64,000 nt of DNA from Microbacterium sp. SLBN-146 (GCF_006715145.1 NZ_VFMR01000001.1:496001-560000); one strand, 5' to 3'. Numbered from the stretch's first letter, positions 24,966 to 33,230 are shown. Translations and numbers: made by a program. Notes: a model not told the origin generated them from the sequence alone.

Positions 24966-25012
24966 CAATCGGCTCCCTTGTTCGGGTTCGGGAATCAGGC
25001 TCTACAGGCTGT

Positions 25013-25032
25013 CGGATTTGAGATCTCAGATC
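25013..25032. promoter_or_regulatory. GntR-type operator candidate S5
   Basis: CGGATTTGAGATCTCAGATC, a palindrome around TGAGATCTCA, lies 48 bases before the deaminase start. It is the clearest dyad together with S6. The rest of the gap 24966-25194 shows no other feature. Confidence 0.65.
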
Positions 25033-25194
25033 CCATGTCCTGAAAACTAACTCCCCGGAACGGCCTCCACCAACCCGTTCGACCGATCTTTCGCAGGCTG
25101 TAACGGGCCGGAAACAGCGCACACAGAAAGGCGCGTGACGGGGCGGACTCGCGCAGAAGCACGTGCTGCGCGAGGTGTCGACCGCACGGCTGGA

Positions 25195-26574
25195 CTACGC
25201 GATCTCGCCGAGGATGATGCCGCCGCCGAGCCAGCCGATCGCCATCGTGACGAGGTTGGGCCCCCCGTCCGGGATCTTCGGCATGACGGAGGCGTCGATG
25301 ATCTTGAGCCCCTCGACACCCTCGACGTTCAAGCGCCGATCGACCGTGCGATCGATCCCGCACGAGGCAACGGGGTGGTTGTAGGTTTCGACGCGCTGCC
25401 GCACTGCGGTGGACAGGTCGCGCGTGCGCCACCACGCATCGCCGGGGATCGTGACGATGCCCGAAGATGCCATCTCATCGATCAGGTCCGCGGTGTGCAT
25501 GACAGCACGGACCATCCGATCGAGATCGCTCGGATGGTCGAGATGACCGAGACGGATGCGCGCCGAATCGTCGTCGGCACGACCGACCGACCCACGACTC
25601 ACGGGCTGCATGAGAGCGACCGAGACGCTGTAGGACGCGCGCGGAGCGCTGTGGTCGTAGAGCCACGTCGAGAAGGGGAAGACCTGGAACTCGTCGGCGG
25701 GATCGTCGGCGACGGGTGCCCGCAGGAGGGAGCCGCTCACGGGACGGGCGAAGACGTCGGCCTCGTTGCGGGCGAGCACGTTCATCATGAGCCAGGGATG
25801 GTCCTGGAGGCCCTCGCCGATCCCGGGCGCCTCGATGCCGGATCTCCAGAGCAGCTCGGGCGTGCCGAAGGCACCGCAGCTGATCACGACGAGGTCGGCG
25901 AAGAGCTGTTCCCGCCCGCCGGGGCCGTCGACGTCGACTCCCACGGCACGGCCGCCGTCCACCAGCACGCGACGCACGAGCGTGCGGTCGCGCAGCGTGA
26001 TCCGGTCGCGCACGAGCGGAGCGACCGCCGCGAGAGCACCCCACCGTCCACCGTCGACGCGGTTGGTCGGCCACGGGCCATAGCCGCGCGATCCCGGCGC
26101 GTTGTGGTCGGCGCAGAGGGGATGCCCCGCGCCGGCCGACGCCGCGGAGAACGCGTCGTCGAGCGGGCCCGGTGCGAGTCGTGTGATCCGGATGGGCCCC
26201 GAGTCGCCGTGATACGGCTCGGCACCGTACTGCTCATCCGTCTCGATCGCCCGCATCGCGGGGAGCAGGTCGTCCCACTGCCATCCGGGTCCCCAGCCTT
26301 CGAAGCCGGACGGTTGACCCCGCGACCCCGCCGCGGCGTTGACCGTCGACCCGCCGCCGAGCACCCGCCCGCGGACGAGATGCTGGCCGCTGTCGAGATT
26401 CGTGTAGTCCCAGTCGTGGTCGGGATACCCGTGCTCGTGGAGGAATGCCGGTGGCACGGGATCACCGGGGTCGATGCCGGCTTCGATGAGCGTGACGTCG
26501 GCGACATCCGCGATCCGATGCGCCGTCAAGAGGCCGCCGTTGCCACCCCCGACGATGATGACGCGAGGCTTCAT
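25195..26574 (-). CDS. GMC-family FAD-dependent alcohol oxidoreductase
   Basis: 459-residue FAD enzyme that oxidises alcohols. The N-terminal dinucleotide fold is MKPRVIIVGGGNGGLL and Glu36 follows in LIEAG. GMC signature parts are RGRVLGGGSTVNAAAGSRG and, near the C-terminus, NHPVASCGID with the catalytic His, then NLVTMAIGWLGG. It is shorter than many GMC proteins (500-560). No secretion signal. Microbacterium pyridoxine 4-oxidase is a GMC enzyme acting on a ring hydroxymethyl group, so oxidation of the hydroxymethyl of HMP is a reasonable proposal, with the aldehyde dehydrogenase next. It is coupled to the amidohydrolase upstream by ATGA. Confidence 0.88.
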   Translation of the reverse strand: MKPRVIIVGGGNGGLLTAHRIADVADVTLIEAGIDPGDPVPPAFLHEHGYPDHDWDYTNLDSGQHLVRGRVLGGGSTVNAAAGSRGQPSGFEGWGPGWQWDDLLPAMRAIETDEQYGAEPYHGDSGPIRITRLAPGPLDDAFSAASAGAGHPLCADHNAPGSRGYGPWPTNRVDGGRWGALAAVAPLVRDRITLRDRTLVRRVLVDGGRAVGVDVDGPGGREQLFADLVVISCGAFGTPELLWRSGIEAPGIGEGLQDHPWLMMNVLARNEADVFARPVSGSLLRAPVADDPADEFQVFPFSTWLYDHSAPRASYSVSVALMQPVSRGSVGRADDDSARIRLGHLDHPSDLDRMVRAVMHTADLIDEMASSGIVTIPGDAWWRTRDLSTAVRQRVETYNHPVASCGIDRTVDRRLNVEGVEGLKIIDASVMPKIPDGGPNLVTMAIGWLGGGIILGEIA

Positions 26575-27599
26575 GACGCCGCCCCCTCGGCGATGAGGCC
26601 CGTCATCCGGGCGAAGTTGTCGCCCATGATCCCGGCGATCTTGTGCTCGGGGATCGGCGGGAGGTCGAGCACCGCCGCCTCCTCGTTGACGGTGAGGAGC
26701 TTGTCGCGCAGCACGACGGGGTCGTACAGGAACCCGGGAGAGTCGGTGCCGAACATGATCTTCTCGAGCGGGACGAACATGGGCTCTGCTCGATGCAGAT
26801 AGAGGAAGAGGTCGCGCCGGGTGACGGTGGCGATGTGGTAGCTGATCTCGGTGTAGAAGTTCGGATGCTTCGTGAGCATGAACATCGCCTCGTCGACCCA
26901 CGGTGTGCCGCAGTGGGCGATGATGACTTTCAGGTCGCGGAACTCGCGCCCGAGGTCGTCGAGCATCGCCGGTCGCGCGTACTCCAGCTTCGCGTCGATA
27001 CGCGTCGAGCCGGCCTGGTGGATCATGACGGGGATGCCGAGGTCTCGGGCGGCCGCGTAGATCGGGAAGGCGAACTCGCGGTCGGCGGGCGACCAGTGCT
27101 GATACATCGGGTAGAGCTTCACGCCGGACAGGCCGTCCTGCTCGACGGCGCGGCCGAGCTCCTCGACCGCCGCCTGCACGCCGCGGTACCGGGGGTTCAC
27201 CGACGCGAAGCCGATGATCTTGTCGGGCTGCGCGCGCACGCACCCCGCGATGTACTCGTTGCACCGCTCCGGATGCCGCTCGCCCTCCACGTCCGTGACG
27301 CCGTAGACGTCGACGGTGCCGATGAGCTTGCCCTCGAGCCACTGCGGGCTGATCGAGAGCGCGACCATCTTGTCGAATCCGGGGTGCGCCGCGACCGCCT
27401 CGTCGGGTCCGTACACGCCGAACCCGTCCTTGCCGTCCTCCTCTTCGACGTGCTCCCACTCGTCGTGGGTCGGGCACCGGTGCGAGGGCAGCCGCCCGTC
27501 GGCGCGGTAGATGCAGAGGGAGCCCTCGCGCCCGTATTGCTTCGTGAAGTCGGCGTCACTCGCGAGCGAGAGGATGTGGGTGTGGGCGTCGATCTGCAT
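26571..27599 (-). CDS. Amidohydrolase-2 (ACMSD-type) metal-dependent hydrolase or decarboxylase
   Basis: 342-residue TIM-barrel enzyme. The metal site is His6-Thr-His8 in MQIDAHTHIL, His in VMIHQAG, His in IIAHCGTPW and Asp in FGTDSPG. The family covers non-oxidative decarboxylases (ACMSD, gamma-resorcylate) and lactone hydrolases. After side-chain oxidation to a carboxylate, a decarboxylation step on the ring or on an open-chain product would fit here (inference). It lies between tenA copy 2 (53-base gap) and the GMC gene (ATGA overlap). The start is the ATG giving MQIDAHTHI, right at the metal motif as expected. Confidence 0.88.
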   Translation of the reverse strand: MQIDAHTHILSLASDADFTKQYGREGSLCIYRADGRLPSHRCPTHDEWEHVEEEDGKDGFGVYGPDEAVAAHPGFDKMVALSISPQWLEGKLIGTVDVYGVTDVEGERHPERCNEYIAGCVRAQPDKIIGFASVNPRYRGVQAAVEELGRAVEQDGLSGVKLYPMYQHWSPADREFAFPIYAAARDLGIPVMIHQAGSTRIDAKLEYARPAMLDDLGREFRDLKVIIAHCGTPWVDEAMFMLTKHPNFYTEISYHIATVTRRDLFLYLHRAEPMFVPLEKIMFGTDSPGFLYDPVVLRDKLLTVNEEAAVLDLPPIPEHKIAGIMGDNFARMTGLIAEGAAS

Positions 27600-27652
27600 C
27601 CGTGTGTCTCTCTTCGGTCGGGTCGGGCCAACTCAGGTCAGGCCTGGCACGG

Positions 27653-28336
27653 TCAGATGAGGTCTGCCCAGTGGGATCCGGTCAGCCCTTGGCCCCAGAA
27701 CTGCCGCTCCATGCGGCATCCCATGAGGAAGATGGCGGCGAGGCGTTCTCGCGCCGCCACCGGGGCCTCAGCGAGGTCGCGGTCGAAGGCTTCGCGCAGG
27801 GCGACCACGACGGCGTCGTAGTCGTCGGAGGCGAAGAATCGCAGCCATTCCGAATAGACGGGATGCTCCGATGCTTCGCCGATGAGACGTCGCGCGATGA
27901 CGCCGTAGCTCCAGGCGCAGGGCAGGAGGGCTGCTTGGATGTCGAGCGCACTCCCGGTCGCCGCGATCGCGAGCAGCCACGAGGTGTACGCCGCCGTCGC
28001 GGGGGCCATGACGAGATCGGCATCCGTCACGGGTCCGGCGATCTCGACGATCGCCTCGCGCATGCGGAGGTTCTGCGGGATCTCGACGTCGACGATGTTC
28101 GCCATGGCGCGCGTCGATTCCTCCAGCCCGCGCAGGTCGGGAGTCCGCGAGGCGCCCACGGCGATCATCCGCGCGTACTCGGGCAGGTACATGATGTTCT
28201 GCGAGATGTAGAAACGGAATCGCTCGGGGGGAAGCGTGCCGTCGGCGAGCGTCCGGGGAAAGTCGTGCTCGACGAGCGCATCCCAGAGTCCTCCGACGCG
28301 TGCGCGGAACTCCTCGCTCGTGGCGGGTACCGTCAT
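27653..28336 (-). CDS. tenA: TenA-family protein (copy 2, substrate Asp replaced by Asn)
   Basis: 227-residue TenA protein, only distantly similar to copy 1. The nucleophile Cys140 (LLPCAWSYG) and Glu210 (RMERQFWGQ) are kept. The Asp that contacts the aminopyrimidine in classic TenA, found as LEQDF in copy 1, reads ISQNIMYL here (Asn47). That change suggests a ligand lacking the 4-amino group, such as a deaminated oxo-pyrimidine, or a changed role (inference). The start overlaps the stop of the monooxygenase gene (ATGA). Second gene of the operon that starts at 29685. Confidence 0.88.
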   Translation of the reverse strand: MTVPATSEEFRARVGGLWDALVEHDFPRTLADGTLPPERFRFYISQNIMYLPEYARMIAVGASRTPDLRGLEESTRAMANIVDVEIPQNLRMREAIVEIAGPVTDADLVMAPATAAYTSWLLAIAATGSALDIQAALLPCAWSYGVIARRLIGEASEHPVYSEWLRFFASDDYDAVVVALREAFDRDLAEAPVAARERLAAIFLMGCRMERQFWGQGLTGSHWADLI

Positions 28337-29685
28337 CGGACGAACTCCTTCGTCTGCGTGAAGTGACCGCGGATCGTCTCCGACGTGTACTCGGTGCGGT
28401 AGACGCCGCGCTCCTGCAGCGCCGGCACGACGAGGTCCACGAACTCCTCGATCCCTTCGGGGAGCGTGGAAGCGTTGATGTTGAACCCGTCCGCCGCGCG
28501 TCCGTCGAACCAGCGGACGAGCTCGTCAGCGATCTCGTCCGCCGTGCCGACGCACGTGAAGTGCCCGCCGCCCGCGGAGATGCGACCGAGCATCTCTCCC
28601 ACCGTCACGCGCCGGCCGTCGTCGTCGACCGACAGCGTCTGCATCATGACGTAGCGGCCCTTGGGCCCCGCGAACTCCTCGATCGGCGGGAGTTCCGGCA
28701 TGACGTCGTTCGGATCGAGGTGGGAGCAGTCCATCGAGATGTAGCCGCTGAGAGTGTCGAGCTGCTTCGGCAGCGACTTGAGCGAGTCCAGGTAGCGCTT
28801 CTTGTCGACCGCTTCGGCATGCGTCTCACCGATGACCGTCACGACTCCCGGGAGCACCGTGATGGCGGATTCCGGCCGACCGTGCGCGACCGTCCGTCGC
28901 TTGATGTCCTCGTAGTAGTCCCGCGCGTCTTCGATGGTCGAGCCGATGCCGTAGATCGCTTCGGCGTACTGAGCCGCGAGATCGCGCCCCTGCGGGGAGG
29001 CGCCGGCCTGGACGAGGAGGGGGCGACCCGCCGAGGTCTGCGGCACGTTGAGCGTCCCCGACACGCGGAAGTTCTGCCCACTGTGCTCGATACGCCCGAG
29101 CGCCGCCTCATCGATGAAGACCTCGTCGACCTTGTCCATGAGGATCGCCGACTGCGGATACGTGTCCCAGAGATCGAAGAGCAGCTCCGCGAACTCGCGG
29201 GCCCTGCCGTACCGAGCATCGGGGTCCGGGAGTCCCGGCATCCCGTGCAGTCGCGGCTCGGCGTCGCTCTGCGACGTCACGAGGTTGATGCCGGCCCGCC
29301 CTCGACTGAGGAGGTGAAGGGATGCCATCGACCGGGCGACATTGACGGGATGGTGAAGGGTGCTCGACACCGTGCCGATCAGACCGATCCGGCTCGTCTT
29401 GGCTGCGATGTACGACAGCAGCGTGAGCGGCTCGAACAGCGACGCCGTCGAGACGTCGGCGCGCTGATAGATCGCCTGTTGCGAGTCGGCCAGGAAGACG
29501 GCATCGAAGAGGCCCCGTTCGCACGTCATGGCGAGATCGGCGAACCAGTCGGGATCGAACGCCGCGTCGGCGGATGCTCCCGGCCGCTGCCATGCGGAAG
29601 GATGGTGCCCGTACAGCCGCATGAAAAGGTTGAGGTGCAGGAGCCTCTCTCCGTCGGGTGCAGATGCGTGCGATTCCGATGTCAT
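28333..29685 (-). CDS. NtaA/SnaA/DszA-family FMN-dependent monooxygenase B
   Basis: 450-residue flavin monooxygenase. Family blocks are LHLNLFMRLYGHHPSAW, SRGRAGINLVTSQSDAEPRLHG, PLLVQAGASPQGRDLAAQYAEAI and an FFXI-type C-terminus. It is a second member of the same family as the protein at 17749 but clearly divergent from it, so it probably acts on a different intermediate. It needs reduced FMN, likely from the reductase at 30368. It leads the operon with tenA copy 2, the ACMSD-type enzyme and the GMC oxidoreductase, directly behind the perfect operator candidate S6. Confidence 0.9.
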   Translation of the reverse strand: MTSESHASAPDGERLLHLNLFMRLYGHHPSAWQRPGASADAAFDPDWFADLAMTCERGLFDAVFLADSQQAIYQRADVSTASLFEPLTLLSYIAAKTSRIGLIGTVSSTLHHPVNVARSMASLHLLSRGRAGINLVTSQSDAEPRLHGMPGLPDPDARYGRAREFAELLFDLWDTYPQSAILMDKVDEVFIDEAALGRIEHSGQNFRVSGTLNVPQTSAGRPLLVQAGASPQGRDLAAQYAEAIYGIGSTIEDARDYYEDIKRRTVAHGRPESAITVLPGVVTVIGETHAEAVDKKRYLDSLKSLPKQLDTLSGYISMDCSHLDPNDVMPELPPIEEFAGPKGRYVMMQTLSVDDDGRRVTVGEMLGRISAGGGHFTCVGTADEIADELVRWFDGRAADGFNINASTLPEGIEEFVDLVVPALQERGVYRTEYTSETIRGHFTQTKEFVR

Positions 29686-29698
29686 CGACCAACCTCCT

Positions 29699-29717
29699 TG
29701 AGATCTAAGATCTCAGA
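29699..29717. promoter_or_regulatory. GntR-type operator candidate S6
   Basis: TGAGATCTAAGATCTCAGA, a near-perfect palindrome of TGAGATCT half-sites centred on AA, 14 bases before the monooxygenase ATG. The position would block transcription or translation start directly. Confidence 0.65.
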
Positions 29718-29757
29718 CACACGTTTCGACGACGTCACCGGTCGTTTCGAGCGCGTT

Positions 29758-30360
29758 TCACGGGCCTGTCGAAAGAGCCACAGTCGCCGCATCGTCCCGC
29801 GCGCGCCGTGCACGACCCCGCTCGTGGATCGCGGTGGCGGCCGGATCGAGGTCGCGCTCGTCACCCGGATAGCCCACGGCGCTAACGATCGCGACGCGCT
29901 CCCCTGGAGCACATGCGACGATCGCCGCCAGGGCGGATTCGTCTCGACCCGCCATCTGGCAGACGCCGAGACCTCGCGCCGTGGCTTCGACCGTGAGGAG
30001 CGCCGTCGCCTGACCGAGGTCGTAATCGGCCCACGGGCACGGCGTCCCATCGGGCGCGACGTCCCGCGCGACACCCACGATGAGGAGCGCTGCCCGCGAC
30101 GCCCAGACGGCGTTGTAGTCGGCGAGCGACGCGACGATCAGGTCGAACTGCTCCGTGCCTCGCTCCGTGATCCACAGTCGCCAGGGTTGGAGGTTGTGGG
30201 CGGACGGCGCTGTCCTCGCGGCATCCACGAGGGCACGGACGTCAACCGCGGCGACCGCCCGCGTGATGTCGAACTCCCTGACGCTCCAGCGGGCCGCGAG
30301 GAGCGGCGTCAGGTCGGGATCGAGCTCGAACGCGCGCGCTCGGGACGGCGGTTCGAGCAT
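29758..30360 (-). CDS. Nitroreductase-family flavoprotein
   Basis: 200-residue nitroreductase-fold protein, expected to be an FMN homodimer. Features are RWSVREFD (phosphate-binding Arg pair), DAARTAPSAHNLQPWRLWI, and a C-terminal VGYPGDERD. Such enzymes reduce nitro groups, quinones, flavins or ene-type bonds with NAD(P)H. It lies 7 bases after the flavin reductase stop and likely shares its transcript. Its role in the island may be redox recycling or reduction of an unsaturated ring-opening product; this cannot be fixed from sequence. The 3' end is followed by 72 bases before the oppositely placed S6 promoter region. Confidence 0.88.
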   Translation of the reverse strand: MLEPPSRARAFELDPDLTPLLAARWSVREFDITRAVAAVDVRALVDAARTAPSAHNLQPWRLWITERGTEQFDLIVASLADYNAVWASRAALLIVGVARDVAPDGTPCPWADYDLGQATALLTVEATARGLGVCQMAGRDESALAAIVACAPGERVAIVSAVGYPGDERDLDPAATAIHERGRARRARDDAATVALSTGP

Positions 30361-30367
30361 GAGGCTC

Positions 30368-30910
30368 TCACCGCCCGCCGATCGCATGCAGTGAATGGAA
30401 CCGGCGCTCGTGATAGACGAGCGGCGCACGGTCGGGGTCGGCGCCCATGCCGTGCACCTGCATGACGATGATCTGGTGGTCGCCCGCGGGAGTCGTGCTG
30501 ACGACCTCGCACTCGAGCCACATCGTGGCCCCATCCAGGAGCACGGCTCCCTGATCGCTCGCGGCGAGCGACAGGCCTTCAAACCTGTCACGGCTCCGGG
30601 ATGCGAGTTGCAGGCACGCCTCGGACTGATCGGAGCCGAGCACGCTGACGCCGAGTCGCGCGGCCGCACTCAGCTGAGGCCACGTCGACGACGAGTTCTG
30701 CACCGAGAACATCACCATCGGCGGACTGTGCGAGACCCCCGCCGAGAACGACGACACGACCATGCCGACGGGGCGTCCGTCGACGATGGCGCAGATGGCG
30801 GCCACTCCCGACGGGAAGCGTCCCATCGCGGTGCGCATGTGCTCGGGATCGGCGCTCAACCGCGGGGATTCACGCAGAGAGGGGGGAACGGGCTGGGACA
30901 GCAGAGACAT
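30368..30910 (-). CDS. Flavin reductase (FMN-binding, NtaB/RutF type)
   Basis: 180-residue flavin-reductase-domain protein. Typical blocks are MRTAMGRFPSGVAAICAIVDG, GMVVSSFSAGVSHSPPMVMFSV and GDHQIIVMQVHGMGAD followed by LVYHERRFHSL. It would supply reduced FMN to the NtaA-like and RutA-like monooxygenases of the island, as RutF and NtaB do for their partners. The start ATG at 30910 is preceded by GGAG at 9 bases. It forms a two-gene unit with the nitroreductase. No clear AGATCTCA operator is seen in front of it, unlike the other units. Confidence 0.92.
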   Translation of the reverse strand: MSLLSQPVPPSLRESPRLSADPEHMRTAMGRFPSGVAAICAIVDGRPVGMVVSSFSAGVSHSPPMVMFSVQNSSSTWPQLSAAARLGVSVLGSDQSEACLQLASRSRDRFEGLSLAASDQGAVLLDGATMWLECEVVSTTPAGDHQIIVMQVHGMGADPDRAPLVYHERRFHSLHAIGGR

Positions 30911-31318
30911 TGCGGACTCCCTCGACAAGATTGCTGAGATGGTGAGCATCGAGTCGATCGGCGGCATGCAGCGAAACGGTCTACATCCAGACCCGATGCT
31001 TGCCCCCGGGGTCTTGTGTCCCGAGAGGGTCCGCAGCGGCTTACGCTGCCCCACCAGTATGCAGGGTGCGGGATTGCCCGGCGGTCACGCGGATGTAAAG
31101 GCCTTGTTTCCGGGATCCGGGCGCGACACAGACGTCGCGACTTCACGGGGACGTAACACGGGCACGGCATACTCGGGGGTGCAGCGTGAGTCGTTGCGGG
31201 CGCTCCGGGCCAAAAGATCCTGGTGGCGCGTGGAGGTGTCGCACGCCCCGCAGCCCGCTCGGCCTGTGGACGATCGGCATCCCCGTCCCCTGTCACTCGG
31301 TACGGATGTGAGCTACAG
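30911..31318. other. 408-base divergent intergenic region
   Basis: Separates the flavin reductase and the FMN reductase genes. I see no gene, no TPP or FMN riboswitch core, and only a weak TGAGATGGTGAG stretch near 30942. Several short inverted repeats (for example CCGCAGCGGCTTACGCTG near 31030) are visible. Both promoters are presumably here. Confidence 0.5.
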
Positions 31319-31861
31319 ATGCCCCTCAAGGTCATGGTCGTCGTCGGAAACCCCAAGCCGGCGTCCCGCACACGCAAAGTCGCAGAGCTTCTCGTCGAGA
31401 AGCTGCTGACACCCGGGTCCTACGATCTCGAAGTCATCGATCTCGCCGACCACACGGGCGAGATCTTCGCGTGGCCGTCCGAGGCGATGTCGGCGATGAA
31501 CGCCGCCGTCGCCGACAGCGACCTCGTGATTTTCGCGTCACCCACGTACAAGGCGACCTACACGGGGCTGCTGAAGGCGTTCCTCGACCGCTATCCGGCG
31601 AACGGACTGGCGGGGGTAACCGCGATTCCCGTGCACACGGGTGCGGATTTCACGCACGCCATGGGGCCGACGTTCACGCTCGCGCCGCTCCTCGCAGAGC
31701 TCGGAGCCACCGTCCCGGGGCACGGGTTCTACCTCGCTCTCAGCCAGATGGACAAGCTCGAGGAGGTCGTCGAGACCGCCGCCGCGGAGTACGCCGCGAA
31801 CCTCGCGGCACTCGCCATGGTTGCGGCAGCGACCCGCTCCGCCGATCCGCCCAACATGTGA
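31319..31861 (+). CDS. NADPH-dependent FMN reductase (flavodoxin fold)
   Basis: 180-residue flavodoxin-like reductase. The phosphate-binding loop is VVVGNPKPASRTRKVAELL and the second loop FASPTYKATYTGLLKAFLDRYP matches SsuE/MsuE-type FMN reductases. It probably provides reduced FMN to class C monooxygenases, possibly those of the neighbouring island, although it is transcribed away from it. The ATG at 31319 fits the family start MPLKVMVVVGNPKP. The C-terminal Ala-rich helix is typical. It is followed at once by the lipoprotein gene. Confidence 0.9.
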   Translation: MPLKVMVVVGNPKPASRTRKVAELLVEKLLTPGSYDLEVIDLADHTGEIFAWPSEAMSAMNAAVADSDLVIFASPTYKATYTGLLKAFLDRYPANGLAGVTAIPVHTGADFTHAMGPTFTLAPLLAELGATVPGHGFYLALSQMDKLEEVVETAAAEYAANLAALAMVAAATRSADPPNM

Positions 31862-31927
31862 GCGACAAGCGCTTCGGCATGCTGCTGCATATGCTCTCGC
31901 AACATGCGGTCCGATGGACTGCTGTCC

Positions 31928-32494
31928 ATGAAGAGAACGACACGACTGATCGGCTCAGTGATCTCAGCCACGCTCCTCTTGAGCGCCGCCGGTTGCGCAA
32001 CTTTCGGTGAGCCAGGCGGCTCAGAGATCCCCCGAAACGAACAGACGCACGACGGCCCGATCGGACCCGCAGACGGATTCCACCGCGACGAGGCGCTCGA
32101 CCCCTGGGCCGACGTCCCTGCTATCACCCGCCTCGAACCCGCCTTGCGGACAGCACTGCAGTCCGCCGCTGCGGCGGCGCGCGCCGCGGGTACCGACTTC
32201 TGGGTGACCTCCGGATGGCGCAGCGCCCGATATCAGCAGCACCTCCTCGACGAGGCGATCGTCACATATCGCAGCGAGGCGGAGGCGATGAAGCTCGTGC
32301 AGACACCCGAGAAGTCGAAGCACGTCACGGGTGAGGCAGTGGACGTCGGCCCGACGGATGCGAACAGCTGGATGAGCATCCACGGAGCCGAGTACGGACT
32401 GTGCCAGGTTTACGCGAACGAGATGTGGCACTTCGAGCTCCTGACGGAGCCCGGCGGTACGTGTCCGCGGGCCAGAGCGGATGCCGCGAGCTAG
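31928..32494 (+). CDS. VanY/VanX-like D,D-peptidase lipoprotein (M15)
   Basis: About 188-residue lipoprotein. The signal ends in LLLSAAGC, so Cys22 would carry the lipid. The M15 catalytic domain shows VTSGWRSARYQQHLL, SKHVTGEAVDVG (metal His and Asp) and NEMWHFEL (catalytic Glu-like WHxE). It should trim D-Ala or related peptides in peptidoglycan outside the membrane. An upstream in-frame ATG at 31904 adds 8 residues; neither start has a convincing ribosome site. It converges on the GntR gene at 32516. Confidence 0.88.
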   Translation: MKRTTRLIGSVISATLLLSAAGCATFGEPGGSEIPRNEQTHDGPIGPADGFHRDEALDPWADVPAITRLEPALRTALQSAAAAARAAGTDFWVTSGWRSARYQQHLLDEAIVTYRSEAEAMKLVQTPEKSKHVTGEAVDVGPTDANSWMSIHGAEYGLCQVYANEMWHFELLTEPGGTCPRARADAAS

Positions 32495-32515
32495 CAGTCC
32501 GACGCGGGAGGGCCG

Positions 32516-33163
32516 CTACTGGTCTTCCGTGGGCAGGGCGTGCCAGATGTCGAAGGCGACGATGGATGCCTCGTCGGACTCTCCGGCTGCGAGCAGATCG
32601 ATGAGCGTGTCGTGCAGTTCCACGGAGGACCCCCCGTCCCGGCTGAACCGCTGCCGCTCCGCGCGCCGGACAAGAGGATCGAAGTGATCGAGTACGGACT
32701 CGACGGCCGTGTTGCCCAGGGCGGCGACGGGGACGCGATGAAGCTCGTCGTCGGCGTCGAGCGCGGCATCCACGTCTCCGGCGGACACGGCGGCGGCGAA
32801 CCTCCTGTTGGCCTCCCGCATCTGCTCCAGTTGATCATCGGAGAGCTTTCCGGCGACCTCCCGCACCGCCATGGCGTGCATCGCGGCGATGACGTCGCGG
32901 GCATCTCCCGCAGCCTTGGAGTCGATCGGCGTGACCGTCGTCGATCGTCCAGGGATCGCCGCGACGAGTCCGCTCGTGCTGAGTCGCAGAAGCGCCTCTC
33001 GCACCGGCGTGCGGCTGACCCCCAGCCACTCGGCGAGTTCGGCATCCTTCAACTGCTCGCCGGGCTGGAACGTCCCGTCGACGATGGCGTCACGGAGGCG
33101 CCGGAAGACATCGTCGCGGAGCAGCGACCGGTCGACGCGGGGCGAGTTGGAGGGGATCGGCAT
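32516..33163 (-). CDS. GntR/FCD-family regulator of the adjacent hydrolase
   Basis: 215-residue regulator with a winged helix (SRTPVREALLRLSTSGLVAA) and an FCD ligand domain (MHAMAVREVAGKLSDD, DDELHRVPVAALGN). It is distinct from the two island GntR proteins. Its start codon is embedded in the first of two TGCAATAT palindromes that also precede the divergent hydrolase gene, so it very probably represses both itself and that gene. The ATG at 33163 has AGGGGA-type sequence only downstream, so the message may be nearly leaderless; the operator-start overlap argues for tight autorepression. Confidence 0.9.
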   Translation of the reverse strand: MPIPSNSPRVDRSLLRDDVFRRLRDAIVDGTFQPGEQLKDAELAEWLGVSRTPVREALLRLSTSGLVAAIPGRSTTVTPIDSKAAGDARDVIAAMHAMAVREVAGKLSDDQLEQMREANRRFAAAVSAGDVDAALDADDELHRVPVAALGNTAVESVLDHFDPLVRRAERQRFSRDGGSSVELHDTLIDLLAAGESDEASIVAFDIWHALPTEDQ

Positions 33164-33178
33164 GCAATATGTTGCGCA
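33163..33178. promoter_or_regulatory. TGCAATAT operator, site 1
   Basis: TGCAATATGTTGCGCA, an imperfect palindrome overlapping the start codon of the GntR gene. It matches site 2 at 33231 in the left half. Confidence 0.65.
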
Positions 33179-33230
33179 CAGCCGAACCCGCCACGCAAAT
33201 TTGTCTGAGCCCTGGGGAATAGAAGCGTCA

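Noticed and set aside
22269..25043. Very long open frame on the plus strand opposite tenA, thiY and the deaminase gene
   Set aside because: It is a mirror of real genes caused by high GC; its protein is Arg/Asp/Gly-rich low-complexity without any family motif, and the minus-strand genes have clear motifs and starts.
24966..25194. Possible TPP riboswitch upstream of the thi-type operon
   Set aside because: No CTGAGA...ACCTGA core is present on either strand here or in the other island leaders; only the AGATCTCA operator is seen.
25195..27477. A 760-codon reading that joins the GMC oxidoreductase with sequence upstream
   Set aside because: The first 300 codons are in the wrong frame of the amidohydrolase gene; the true GMC start is the ATG overlapping the amidohydrolase stop.
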